Below the pieces are notes generated by a model, which was not told the DNA's origin, ran no database searches, and worked only from the letters and a program-made list of their open reading frames with translations. 64,000 nucleotides of DNA from assembly GCA_963785815.1 (NCBI GenBank), contig CAWAWN010000002.1, positions 124,001-188,000 of the forward strand, in the 5' to 3' direction. Position 1 is the stretch's first letter. The number at the start of each line of letters is the position of its first letter. The position numbers were made by a program, and so were the translations under genes. Shown piece by piece: positions 48,200 through 56,050 of this stretch. The stretch comes from UBA4742 sp963785815. GTDB taxonomy: Bacteria; Actinomycetota; Acidimicrobiia; Acidimicrobiales; Acidimicrobilacustridaceae.

Positions 48200-48251
48200 G
48201 CTCGCGCCGCCGCCGCGCTCCCGCCGCGCTCGCGCCGCGCTCGGACTCCCG

Positions 48252-48299
48252 TTCTGGCGACGAATCGCGACGTGCACGCGTCGGGGATCGTCGCCAGAA
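48252..48299. terminator. hairpin between convergent gpgS and glycerate kinase genes
   Basis: TTCTGGCGACGA and its complement give a perfect 12-bp stem, with an inner CGACG/CGTCG stem in the 24-nt loop. It probably ends both transcripts. Confidence 0.65.
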
Positions 48300-48321
48300 G
48301 CCTGATCCGGGGGGTGGAGCC

Positions 48322-49317
48322 TCAGCCAGCCGACAGGCGGTCGGCCACCACCTCCTGGATGGCGGCCAGGGTGTCGTGGTGAGCCCGGTCGTCGCCGACG
48401 CGATCCACCAGCGACACCGCGTCGATCCGTTGGTCGGCACCGTCGAAGCAGTCGCCCGCCACGGCCAGCACGGGGATGTCGAGCTGGGCGGCCAGGGCGG
48501 CCACGCCCCCGACGGTCTTGCCCTCGAACGACTCGGCGTCGAGGAAGCCCTCGCCGGTGATGACCAGGTCGGCGTGCTCGAGGCGGTCGAACAGCTCGGT
48601 CTCCTCGGCCACCACGTCGAACCCGGCCTCCAGGGTGGCCCCGGCCGCAGCCAGGCCTCCGGCCAGGCCGCCGGCCGCGCCCGACCCGACGAGCGGGCGG
48701 ACGTCGACGCCGTGGTCGTGGAGGTACACGTCGGCCAACCGCTCGAGGCGGGCGGTGAGCAGGCGGACCTGAGCCGGGGTGGCGCCCTTCTGGGGTCCGA
48801 AGAGCCGGGCCGCGTCGACGAAGGGGGTGCGCACGTCGCAGGCCACCACCAGCTCGACCCCGGCCAGGCGCGCCAGCGGGGACAGGGCCCGCAGGGCGCC
48901 CAGCCCGCCGTCGGTGGTGGCCGACCCGCCCACCGCCACCAGGATGTGGTTGGCCCCGCTGTCGAGGGCGGCGGCGATCAGCTCTCCCGTGCCGGTGGTG
49001 GTGGCGGCCACCGGGTCGTTGCCCTCGGCGCCGCCGGCCAGCTCCAGGCCCGAGGCCCGGGCCATCTCGATCACCGCCCGACGCCGGTGCAGCCGCCACC
49101 CCGCCTCCACCGGGTCGCCCAAGGGGCCGGTCACGGTGGTGGTGCGGTTGGCGCCGCCCAGCACGTCGAGCGTGCCCTCGCCCCCGTCGGCCATCGGGAC
49201 CCGATCACAGGTGTGCCCGGCGGCCTCGACCGCCCGGGCGATGGCGTCGGCCACCTCGGCCGCCGACGCCGTGCCCCGGAACTTGTCGGGCGCGGCGACC
49301 ACGTGCATGGTCCCCAT
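48322..49317 (-). CDS. glycerate kinase (GarK/GlxK family)
   Basis: 331 aa, slightly below the usual ~375. It has VVAAPDKFRGTASAAEVADAIARAV at the N-terminus, PMADGGEGTLDVL, the family signature LVAVGGSATTDGGLGALRAL, VACDVRTPFVDAARLFGPQKGAT, SGAAGGLAGGLAA and VITGEGFLDAESFEGKTVGGVA. It phosphorylates glycerate from ATP. Beside gpgS it may recycle glycerate released from glucosylglycerate, or feed 3-phosphoglycerate to it (inference). The ATGs at 49317 and 49308 are both possible starts. Confidence 0.9.
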   Translation of the reverse strand: MGTMHVVAAPDKFRGTASAAEVADAIARAVEAAGHTCDRVPMADGGEGTLDVLGGANRTTTVTGPLGDPVEAGWRLHRRRAVIEMARASGLELAGGAEGNDPVAATTTGTGELIAAALDSGANHILVAVGGSATTDGGLGALRALSPLARLAGVELVVACDVRTPFVDAARLFGPQKGATPAQVRLLTARLERLADVYLHDHGVDVRPLVGSGAAGGLAGGLAAAGATLEAGFDVVAEETELFDRLEHADLVITGEGFLDAESFEGKTVGGVAALAAQLDIPVLAVAGDCFDGADQRIDAVSLVDRVGDDRAHHDTLAAIQEVVADRLSAG

Positions 49318-49399
49318 GTGTAGCGGCTCGGGGCGCGGCTCCGCCGCCTCGCCGCGCCTGTCGGGTCCGCCCCGCTCGCCGCTGAGGCATGATCGTGCC

Positions 49400-50806
49400 G
49401 TGACCGACCACCCGGGCGGTGCCCGTTCGAACGGTGACCGGCCGCTCGTGCTGGTCTCCAACCGGGGTCCGCTGTCGTTCTCCCGGGGCGACGACGGCCA
49501 GCTGGTGGGGCGCCGGGGCGCCGGCGGTCTGGTATCGGGCCTGGCCCCGCTCATGGTCGGCACCGACACCCTCTGGGTGGCCGCCGCCATGTCCGACGGC
49601 GACCGGGTCGCGGCCCGGTCGGGTCCGACCCAGGCCGAAGGGCTCCACACCGCGCTGCTCGACCTCGATGCCGACGACTACCGCATGGCCTACGACGTGG
49701 TGGGCAACGCCACCCTCTGGTTCGTGCACCACGGCCTGTGGGAGCTGGCCCGACGGCCCCGCTTCGACCGCCACTTCACCCAGGCCTGGGACGCCTACCG
49801 GCGCGTCAACCAGGTGTTCGCCGACGCGGTGTGCGCTCGGGCGCCGGCCGACGCCGTGGTGCTGGTGCAGGACTACCACCTCAGCCTGCTGGGCCCGATG
49901 CTGGCCGAGCGGCGTCCCGACCTGGTGGCCGTCCACTTCTCCCACACCCCTTTCGCCGGGCCCGACTGGCTGCGGGTGCTGCCCGACGCAGTGGCCACCG
50001 AGCTGCTCGACGGCCTGGCCGGCCACCACGCCTGCGGCTTCCACGCCCCGCGCTGGCGCGACGGGTTCGAGGCCGACTGCCGGTTGTGGCTGGGCCGCGA
50101 TCCCACGACCTTCGTGGCCCCGCTGGCCCCCGATCCCGACGACCTCCAGGCCGTGGCCACCGGCGACGCCTGCCAACAGGCGCTGGCCGAGCTGGAGGCC
50201 CTGGTGGGCGATCGCGCCCTGGTGGCCCGCGTCGACCGCGTCGAGCTGTCCAAGAACCTGGTGCGGGGCTTCCTGGCCTACGACGACCTGCTGGGCCGCT
50301 ATCCGCAGTGGCGTGAGCGGGTGGTGTTCGGGGCCTTCGTGTACCCGTCACGAGAGGGGTTGGCCGAGTACCTGGCCTATCGCCAGGAGGTGGAGCTCGT
50401 CATCGAGCAGGTCAATCGACGCTGGGCCACGCCCACCTGGACGCCGATCCTGGCCTTCATCGGTGACGACCACCCGCGTTCGGTGGCTGCGCTGCGCCGC
50501 TACGACGTCCTCCTGGTCAACCCGGTGCGGGACGGGCTCAACCTCGTGGCCAAGGAGGGGGCACTGGTCAACGAGCGCGACGGCGTGGTCCTGCTCAGCC
50601 CCGAGGCCGGGGCCTGGACCGAGCTGGAAGGGGTGGTGCGCCGCGTCCACCCCTTCGACATCACCGCCACCGCCGACGCCCTGGCGGACGCCCTGGCCAC
50701 ACCGGCGGACCGGCGAGCGCACGAGGCCGAGCGCCTGGTGCACCGGGCCCAGGCGCGCACCCCGCGCGACTGGCTGGCCGATCAGCTGGCCGCGGCCAGC
50801 GCCTGA
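49400..50806 (+). CDS. otsA: trehalose-6-phosphate synthase (GT20)
   Basis: 468 aa. LVLVSNRGPLSFSRGDDGQLVGRRGAGGLVSGLAPLM is the GT20 N-terminus; VLVQDYHLSLLGPMLAERRPDLVAVHFSHTPFAGPDW and VDRVELSKNLVRGFLAYDDLL (RxxxxK region), then VYPSREGLAEYLAYRQEVE and VNPVRDGLNLVAKEG follow. It makes trehalose-6-phosphate from NDP-glucose and glucose-6-phosphate. GTG 49400 is preceded by CATGAT exactly 6 nt upstream. Its 3' end overlaps the convergent otsB by 25 bp. Confidence 0.93.
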   Translation: MTDHPGGARSNGDRPLVLVSNRGPLSFSRGDDGQLVGRRGAGGLVSGLAPLMVGTDTLWVAAAMSDGDRVAARSGPTQAEGLHTALLDLDADDYRMAYDVVGNATLWFVHHGLWELARRPRFDRHFTQAWDAYRRVNQVFADAVCARAPADAVVLVQDYHLSLLGPMLAERRPDLVAVHFSHTPFAGPDWLRVLPDAVATELLDGLAGHHACGFHAPRWRDGFEADCRLWLGRDPTTFVAPLAPDPDDLQAVATGDACQQALAELEALVGDRALVARVDRVELSKNLVRGFLAYDDLLGRYPQWRERVVFGAFVYPSREGLAEYLAYRQEVELVIEQVNRRWATPTWTPILAFIGDDHPRSVAALRRYDVLLVNPVRDGLNLVAKEGALVNERDGVVLLSPEAGAWTELEGVVRRVHPFDITATADALADALATPADRRAHEAERLVHRAQARTPRDWLADQLAAASA

Positions 50807-51555
50807 AGCAGGTCCAGCGCGCCGGGCGGCCCGTCGACCACCACGTCGGCCCGCTCCACCAGCTCCGGGGCCACCTCGGCGCTGCGCACCCCCACCCGCA
50901 CCGCGGTGGTGCCCGAACCGGCCAGCTGGTCGAGGGCGTCGAAGGCGGGCAGGTCGCCCACGTCGTCACCCAGGAAGCACACGGCCGACAGGTCGTCGGC
51001 CAGCTCGAGCAGCGAGGTGCCCTTGTCCACGTCGATGGGCGGGTGCAGCTCGTAGGACAGGCGGGCCGGCCGCACGTCGAGCCCCGAGCGTGCCGCCTGC
51101 CGCTCGGCCCAGCGGCGCACGTCGTCACGACGCTCGGGCCGGCCCCGGTAGTGCAGCGTGAGCGACAGGCCCTTGGCCTCCACCCGCATGCCCTCGGGCC
51201 CGCGGGCCTGGGACAGCGCGGCCACGTCGTCGACCGCCTCGCGCCACACCCCACCGAGGGGGTGGTCGAGGCGCTGCCCGTTGATGACCAGCTCCAGGCC
51301 GTAGAGCCCCGACAGCAGGACCTCCGGGGGGAACCAGGAGGCCAGGAAGGTCACCGGGCGCCCCGACAGCACGGCCACCCGGCCGAACCGGGTCGCCAGC
51401 TGGCCCAGCACCTCGGCCGCGCCGGGCAGGGGCACCGCCCGGCTGGGTTCGTCGACGATCTCGGAGAGGGTCCCGTCGAAGTCGGTGAACAACCCGGTTT
51501 CGCCGACCCGCGCCACCAGCGCGTCGATGACCTCGTCCCGTGGCTCAGCGCTCAC
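50782..51555 (-). CDS. otsB: trehalose-6-phosphate phosphatase
   Basis: 257 aa, HAD superfamily. Motif I is FTDFDGTLSEIV, motif II VAVLSGRP, the Lys motif DKGTSLLELA and motif IV CFLGDDVGDLPAFDAL. It dephosphorylates trehalose-6-phosphate made by OtsA encoded on the opposite strand. The two genes are convergent and their last 25 bp overlap, so they cannot share a transcript despite acting in one pathway. It lies 3 nt downstream of the LytR_C gene on the same strand. Confidence 0.93.
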   Translation of the reverse strand: MSAEPRDEVIDALVARVGETGLFTDFDGTLSEIVDEPSRAVPLPGAAEVLGQLATRFGRVAVLSGRPVTFLASWFPPEVLLSGLYGLELVINGQRLDHPLGGVWREAVDDVAALSQARGPEGMRVEAKGLSLTLHYRGRPERRDDVRRWAERQAARSGLDVRPARLSYELHPPIDVDKGTSLLELADDLSAVCFLGDDVGDLPAFDALDQLAGSGTTAVRVGVRSAEVAPELVERADVVVDGPPGALDLLQALAAAS

Positions 51556-51558
51556 GGA

Positions 51559-52179
51559 TCAGGACTTCTTGGTGGTGGTGGTCGCCTTGGCCGCGGTCGT
51601 GGTCGTGCTGGCCGTGGTGGTCGGGTTGCCGCTCTCCACGGCGTCGAGGGCGCCGTCGGTGCCGATCACCACCAGGACCGTGGCCGACCCGAGGGAGGTC
51701 ACGGGCGCCGGGCTGGGCATGGGGGCGACCGACGAGGCCGGCAGGTCGAGGCTGGATGCCACCAGCTGGGCCTGGGGGGCGTTGCCGGGCAGGTAGTACA
51801 CCATCGTCGTGGCCGCGGTGGCGGCGTTGCCCACCGCCGGCGTCGGGTACTGCTTGCCGGCCAGGACGGTGCTCACCTTGGTGGCTGCGCCGGCCTTGCC
51901 GCTGGCGTTGGCCACGTAGATCTTCACCGTGGCCGGGTCGACGGCCTCGGTCGTGGTGGTGGCGTGCCCGGCCAGGGTGGAGGTCGTGTGCGACGCGCTG
52001 GAGGACTTCTTGCTGGTGGACAGGAAGCCGCCGTCGTCGCTGAACCCCTTGGCCAGCAGGATCAGGCCGATGGCCACCGCCACCACCACCAGGATGGCGC
52101 CGGCCACGGTGGCGCGCCGATCTTCACCCAACGGTGAGGCGCCGCCGGGACCGGAGCCGGCGCCGGACGGAGCGGTCAC
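51559..52179 (-). CDS. membrane-anchored LytR_C-domain protein
   Basis: 206 aa. A short cytoplasmic N-terminus, one transmembrane helix (VAGAILVVVAVAIGLILLAKGF), a Ser/Thr/Lys-rich linker, then a LytR_C domain (TVKIYVANASGKAGAATKVSTVLAGKQYPTPAVGNA, MVYYLPGNAPQAQLVASSL). The tail is Thr/Ala/Lys-rich. In Actinobacteria this domain is linked to wall-polymer attachment (LCP proteins). It overlaps the DUF3263 gene by 4 nt (ATGA), a conserved actinobacterial pairing. Confidence 0.87.
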   Translation of the reverse strand: MTAPSGAGSGPGGASPLGEDRRATVAGAILVVVAVAIGLILLAKGFSDDGGFLSTSKKSSSASHTTSTLAGHATTTTEAVDPATVKIYVANASGKAGAATKVSTVLAGKQYPTPAVGNAATAATTMVYYLPGNAPQAQLVASSLDLPASSVAPMPSPAPVTSLGSATVLVVIGTDGALDAVESGNPTTTASTTTTAAKATTTTKKS

Positions 52180-52436
52180 CGGCCGGGATGCTCGGTGGCC
52201 TGGTACCCCTCGTGGCGGGCCCGCCGCCGACGGTCGCGCAGCCGCCGGAGCCGACGGACGACCAGCGGGTCGTAGTCGTAGGCCTCGTCGCTCTCGAGCA
52301 GCTCGTTGAGGATCTGGTAGTACCGGGCCCCCGACAGCTCGAAGCGCTCACGGATGGCTGCTTCCTTGGGACCGGACTCGGTCCACCAGGAGCGCTCGAA
52401 GTCGAGGATGGCCCGATCGCGACTGGTGAACTCCAT
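52176..52436 (-). CDS. DUF3263-family protein
   Basis: 86 aa. MEFTSRDRAILDFERSWWTESGPKEAAIRERFELSGARYYQILNELLESDEAYDYDPLVVRRLRRLRDRRR is the DUF3263 pattern: a short helix-turn-helix-like fold with a basic tail. The start is set by the family's N-terminus; open frame continues upstream. Function unknown; it may bind DNA. It is coupled to the LytR_C gene by a 4-nt overlap. Confidence 0.87.
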   Translation of the reverse strand: MEFTSRDRAILDFERSWWTESGPKEAAIRERFELSGARYYQILNELLESDEAYDYDPLVVRRLRRLRDRRRRARHEGYQATEHPGR

Positions 52437-52631
52437 CTCGGAACTGTGCTGCACCGCTCCCCCCATTGCAAGCACCCTTCCTGCTTGGCCCTCCGGTCGG
52501 CAAACCTCCCTGCGGGCGCCTCCGGCATCTGGGTGCCGCCCCGCGAGCGGCTTCGCTCCGCTCCCTGGACCCGGGACCAAGGCCGCATAGGCTTGGACAT
52601 CCGGTCCGGCGGCGACGGCGGCGCCGGACAT

Positions 52632-52705
52632 GCCCGAGTAGCTCAGCTGGCCAGAGCGCCGCTCTTGTAAAGCGGATGTCGTGGGTTCGAATCCCACCCC
52701 GGGCT
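52632..52705 (+). tRNA. tRNA-Thr (anticodon TGT)
   Basis: The cloverleaf folds as acceptor GCCCGAG/CCCGGGC, D-stem GCTC/GAGC, anticodon stem CCGCT/AGCGG with loop CTTGTAA, a 5-nt variable loop and T-stem GTGGG/CCCAC with loop TTCGAAT. One A-C mismatch lies in the acceptor stem at pair 6-67. CCA is not encoded. Confidence 0.95.
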
Positions 52706-52778
52706 CGCGTGTGAGGCCGGGAGAGGTCGCCGAGCCCACCTCGGATGCCCGGCACGGACAGGCTGTGTCGGCACGAGG

Positions 52779-53405
52779 TCACCCTCGGGTGGCGGCCGCC
52801 AGCACCCGGTCGACGGCGGTGCGGGCGCGGGCGATCACAGCCGGGTCGTCGTGCAGGATGAACGCGGTGTTCGCGGCCACGACCAGGGCGTTCAGCTCGA
52901 ACACGAGGATGTCGACATCGGTTTCCGGCGGCAGGTCCCCGGCGTCTCTCGCTTCGTCGGCGGCGTCGGTGAGCAGGCGCATCCAGTCACGCTGGTTGGC
53001 GGCGACGCGCTGCTGCAACGGGCCGGGTCGTCCGCCCAGCTCGGCGGCCGCGGCCGCGAAGAAGCACCCGCCGGGAAGGGTCCGGCTCTCTACGTAGGTC
53101 AGGAACGAGCGGCACAACCCTCGGAGCCGTGCGATGCCTGTCGCACCCAGCTCCGACGCGACCACCGCGTCGATGAAGAGCTCCCGGGCGGTGTCGATGG
53201 TGGCGAGCTGCAGTTCCTCCTTCGACCCGAAGTGGGCGTAGACGCCGCTCTTGCTCACGTCGGTGGCGCTCGCCAGCCGGCCGATGCTCAGCCCGTCCAG
53301 CCCTTCGACCGTCGCCAGGCGCACGGCGGTGTCGAGGATGGCGGCGCGGGTTCGCATCCCGTCGGATCGCGTCCGGCGTGGTGGGCGCTCCGAGGAAGGC
53401 AGCAT
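52779..53405 (-). CDS. TetR/AcrR-family regulator
   Basis: 208 aa from ATG 53405; an in-frame GTG at 53423 lies inside the operator. The helix-turn-helix is RTRAAILDTAVRLATVEGLDGLSIGRLASATDVSKSGVYAHFGSKEELQ, with the C-terminal domain of the TetR_C_33-like group (RTLPGGCFFAAAAAELGGRPGPLQQRVAA). TATCTT lies 8 nt before the start. It is divergent from a methyltransferase gene with two tandem 26-bp palindromes between, so it probably represses both. Confidence 0.88.
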   Translation of the reverse strand: MLPSSERPPRRTRSDGMRTRAAILDTAVRLATVEGLDGLSIGRLASATDVSKSGVYAHFGSKEELQLATIDTARELFIDAVVASELGATGIARLRGLCRSFLTYVESRTLPGGCFFAAAAAELGGRPGPLQQRVAANQRDWMRLLTDAADEARDAGDLPPETDVDILVFELNALVVAANTAFILHDDPAVIARARTAVDRVLAAATRG

Positions 53406-53408
53406 CAC

Positions 53409-53438
53409 TTGACAAGATAGCACGACCGATCGTACCTT
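53409..53438 (+). promoter_or_regulatory. promoter of the methyltransferase gene
   Basis: TTGACA (53409-53414) and TACCTT (53433-53438) with an 18-nt spacer; the spacer and -10 lie inside TetR operator 1. Confidence 0.6.
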
Positions 53439-53440
53439 CT
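53415..53440. promoter_or_regulatory. TetR operator 1
   Basis: 26-bp imperfect palindrome centred on ACGA-CCGA-TCGT with outer AGA...TCT. It shares the core CGACCGATCGT with the site immediately to its right. Confidence 0.65.
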
Positions 53441-53466
53441 AATGAGTCCGACCGATCGTGCTATCT
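53441..53466. promoter_or_regulatory. TetR operator 2
   Basis: The next 26 bp carry the same core CGACCGATCGT exactly one period later, with a right half GTGCTATCT that mirrors the left half of operator 1 (AGATAGCAC). It ends at the ribosome binding site of the methyltransferase gene. Confidence 0.6.
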
Positions 53467-53476
53467 AGGAGGGGAC

Positions 53477-54295
53477 ATGACCGATCCCGTTGCCGTCACG
53501 ACCGCAGAGCGGCTCCGCCACAGCGACTGGCGGGTCGCCGGCCGCGGATGGGGGGCCAGGGCCACCGAGTGGGCGTACCTGTTCGAGCCGTATGCCCGAC
53601 CGGCCAACGAGCTGTTGCTCGACGAGCTCGGGGTCGGCCGCGGCACGCGCGTGCTCGACATCGCCTGCGGCTCGGGCCTGGCCTCGCAGGCGGCGGCCCG
53701 ACGGGGGGCGGCCGTGAGCGGGCTCGACGCCGCCGGGGGTCTGATCGACATCGCCAGAGCCCGCACCCCGGGCGGGGACTTCCACGTGGGCACCATGTTC
53801 GACCTGCCCTTCGACACCGCCACCTTCGACGTGGTCACGAGCTTCAACGGCATCTGGAACGGCTGCGACGACGCGCTGCGCGAGGCACACCGGGTGCTCG
53901 AGCCGCACGGACGAATCGGCTTGACCTTCTGGGGTTCCTACGAGCGCATGGGCCTCCTGCCGTACTTCCTGACCGTGCTCGAGCACTCGCCGCCGAGCCA
54001 CCAGACAGCGACGCGTGACATCGGCGACACCGCGGCCGTGATCGAGGAGGCGCTGCGTTCGACGGGCTTCGCGCTCGTCGCCGCGGGCACCGTCGAGGTG
54101 GCGAACGAGTGGCCGGACATGGACACGGCCGTGCGGGCCCTGGCGTCCGCGGGCCCATCCGTCCCGGCCATCGAATCGATCGGGTACGACGCCTTCTGCG
54201 ACGACCTGCGCGAGGTGGTCGCGCCCTGGCACGATCCCCGGATCGGCGTGCGCATCACCTCCGAGTTCGGCTGGGTGACGGCACGACCGGCCTGA
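53477..54295 (+). CDS. class I SAM-dependent methyltransferase
   Basis: 272 aa. The SAM-binding motif I is RVLDIACGSGLASQAAARRGAAVSGLDAA, motif II/III region FDLPFDTATFDVVTSFNGIWNG. An N-terminal WRVAGRGWGARATEWAYLFEPYA segment resembles small-molecule methyltransferases. The substrate is not evident. AGGAGGGG precedes the ATG, and the promoter lies within two TetR operators, so expression is inducible, perhaps by its own substrate (inference). Confidence 0.87.
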   Translation: MTDPVAVTTAERLRHSDWRVAGRGWGARATEWAYLFEPYARPANELLLDELGVGRGTRVLDIACGSGLASQAAARRGAAVSGLDAAGGLIDIARARTPGGDFHVGTMFDLPFDTATFDVVTSFNGIWNGCDDALREAHRVLEPHGRIGLTFWGSYERMGLLPYFLTVLEHSPPSHQTATRDIGDTAAVIEEALRSTGFALVAAGTVEVANEWPDMDTAVRALASAGPSVPAIESIGYDAFCDDLREVVAPWHDPRIGVRITSEFGWVTARPA

Positions 54296-54401
54296 CCCAG
54301 GTCCCAGCGGACCGACGAGCCCGACCGGCGCACGGAACTGGCCGACACCCCCCGATCGGCGCCCGGTTGTGTCCGCCCTGCGTCCCGACGACACTCCCGG
54401 G

Positions 54402-54785
54402 ATGGCGATCACCCACCTCGGCACCGTCCCCATCCTCCGCAGCTTCGACGAGGACAAGGCCCGCGAGTTCTATCTCGACTGGCTCGGCTTCGCCGTCGAC
54501 TGGGAGCACCGCTACGAGCCCAACCTGCCGCTGTACATGCAGGTGAGCAGGGACGGCGTCGTGTTCCACCTCTCCGAGCACCACGGCGACGGCTCTCCCG
54601 GCAGCCACGTCCGCGTCCAGATCACCGGGGTCCACGACCTGCACGCCGAGCTGACCGAGAAGCGCTACAAGAACAACCGACCCGGCTTGGAGCGACCCCC
54701 GTGGGGCGGCACCGAGCTCACCGTCGTCGATCCGGTGAACAACCGCATCACCTTCGCCGAGGCCGACGACCCGGGAACCGCCTGA
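54402..54785 (+). CDS. glyoxalase/bleomycin-resistance-fold protein
   Basis: 127 aa from ATG 54402; a GTG at 54369 is possible but without a ribosome binding site. VOC fold: THLGTVPILRSFDEDKAREFYLDWLGFAVDWEHRYEPNLPLYMQVSRDGVVFHLSEHHGDGSPG and a final WGGTELTVVDPVNNRITFAE. The metal-ligand positions (His near residue 5, Glu at the end) are present. Relatives include bleomycin-binding proteins and dioxygenases; resistance is not implied. Confidence 0.82.
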   Translation: MAITHLGTVPILRSFDEDKAREFYLDWLGFAVDWEHRYEPNLPLYMQVSRDGVVFHLSEHHGDGSPGSHVRVQITGVHDLHAELTEKRYKNNRPGLERPPWGGTELTVVDPVNNRITFAEADDPGTA

Positions 54786-54817
54786 GGCGATGGCCTGGGC
54801 CCCGCCGGCCAGGTCGG

Positions 54818-55069
54818 CTACTGCTGATAGCCCTCGACCGTGCCGGCCGGACGCAGGCTGGCGCCGTCCGGGTCCTCACCGGCGCGACGGCGCGCCCGGC
54901 GCTGGCGGATGAGGTCCCACAGCCGATCGATCTCGACGTCGACCTGGCCCAGGCGTTCGGCCACACCCGGCTCGCCACCACCGCCCACGTTGGCCTGGGA
55001 CAGCTCGTGCTCCTCGACCATCAGCGCGTGGATCTGGTCGAGGATGGCCTGGTCGCTCTGCTCGGTCAT
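54818..55069 (-). CDS. DUF2630-family protein
   Basis: 83 aa. AILDQIHALMVEEHELSQ and GQVDVEIDRLWDLIRQRRARRRAGEDPDGASLRPAGTVEGYQQ match DUF2630, a short coiled-coil actinobacterial family of unknown function. TAGGCT ends exactly 6 nt before the ATG, without a Shine-Dalgarno. Confidence 0.9.
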   Translation of the reverse strand: MTEQSDQAILDQIHALMVEEHELSQANVGGGGEPGVAERLGQVDVEIDRLWDLIRQRRARRRAGEDPDGASLRPAGTVEGYQQ

Positions 55070-55075
55070 GGCCCC

Positions 55076-55081
55076 AGCCTA
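55076..55081 (-). promoter_or_regulatory. -10 element of the DUF2630 gene, leaderless type
   Basis: TAGGCT on the minus strand ends 6 nt before the ATG at 55069. Confidence 0.6.
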
Positions 55082-55097
55082 GGGATGCCGGGTCGGT

Positions 55098-55451
55098 TCA
55101 GCTGCCGAGGATCTTGGCCTTCTGGGCCGCGAACTCCTCGTCGGTGAGGATGCCCTGGGTGTGGAGGTCGCCCAGCTGCTGGAGCTGGGCCAGGGTGTCG
55201 CCCTCGCCGGGGGCGGCCGGCGCCGGCGCGGCCTCGGCGTAGGCCGCTTGCGGCGGCGGAGGCGGAGGGGGCGCGGCCTGCTCGGCCTGGTAGGCCGCGG
55301 CCTGCTGCTTCTCCATCTGCTTGTTCTGCTGGTGGGCCGACACGCCGCCCACCACCGCGGTGGCGGTTCCGGCCACGACCGCGGTGCGGGCCACGGTGCC
55401 GACCAGCCCCGGTCGTCCAACCCGTCCGATCCCCCGTCGCATCAATGGCAT
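55098..55451 (-). CDS. SHOCT-domain small membrane-associated protein
   Basis: 117 aa. A hydrophobic Gly/Ala-rich stretch near residues 20-40 (TVARTAVVAGTATAVVGGV), a Gln/Lys-rich region, a run of seven Pro, and the C-terminal SHOCT motif (LAQLQQLGDLHTQGILTDEEFAAQKAKILG). SHOCT modules mediate oligomerisation at the C-termini of membrane or nuclease proteins. It lies 60 nt downstream of the DUF6325 gene, a common actinobacterial pairing. Confidence 0.87.
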   Translation of the reverse strand: MPLMRRGIGRVGRPGLVGTVARTAVVAGTATAVVGGVSAHQQNKQMEKQQAAAYQAEQAAPPPPPPPQAAYAEAAPAPAAPGEGDTLAQLQQLGDLHTQGILTDEEFAAQKAKILGS

Positions 55452-55511
55452 GGCAGTCCTCTCGATTCCGATCGTGCAGTTGGTGGTTGAGGTCGGTTCA
55501 GCTTCTCGTTG

Positions 55512-55934
55512 TCAGGCGTCTTCCAGGCCCGCCATGGCCGCCTGCACCACCGCCGCCGGGATGCGCTCATGGGCCAGGACCTCGCCCTTGGAAGCCTGCA
55601 CGGCCGCCACGAAGCGCTCGGCCCAGGCGTTCTCCCACACCAGGATGGCCGCCGAGCAGTCGTTGGGGAGCGAGTCGGCCACCTCGGCCACGTCCTGGTC
55701 GCTGACCAGGCCGCCGACCGTGCCCTCCAGAGCGTCGAAGGCCTGGGCCACCTCCGAGTCGAAGTCGCCCAGCTCGAACCAACCCACCTCCCCGGCCGCG
55801 TCCTTGGTGACGAACAGCAGGTCGAGCAGGCGGACGATGCCCGCGTCGATCAGCTCGGCCACCGCCGGCGCCACGTCCCCGTTGAACTTGTTGCCGGGGA
55901 ACTCGATCACGAGGTATTCGACCGGTGCAGTCAT
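55512..55934 (-). CDS. DUF6325-family protein
   Basis: 140 aa. PVEYLVIEFPGNKFNGDVAPAVAELIDAGIVRLLDLLFVTKDAAG matches DUF6325, related to the DUF1269 membrane-associated fold; SAAILVWENAWAERFVAAVQASKGEVLAHERIP is its second conserved part. It normally occurs with a SHOCT protein, as here. Function unknown; perhaps an envelope stress protein. TAGAGT lies 8 nt before the start. Confidence 0.85.
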   Translation of the reverse strand: MTAPVEYLVIEFPGNKFNGDVAPAVAELIDAGIVRLLDLLFVTKDAAGEVGWFELGDFDSEVAQAFDALEGTVGGLVSDQDVAEVADSLPNDCSAAILVWENAWAERFVAAVQASKGEVLAHERIPAAVVQAAMAGLEDA

Positions 55935-56050
55935 GGAGGCTGACTCTAGAGCACCAGATCTGCGCCCGCGTCGGCCGGGTCCCGGGTCGGTGGCGGATCG
56001 CCCGCGGCGGATCGGTGCGGCCGCGGCACGAGCCGATAGCGTCGGTCGCC

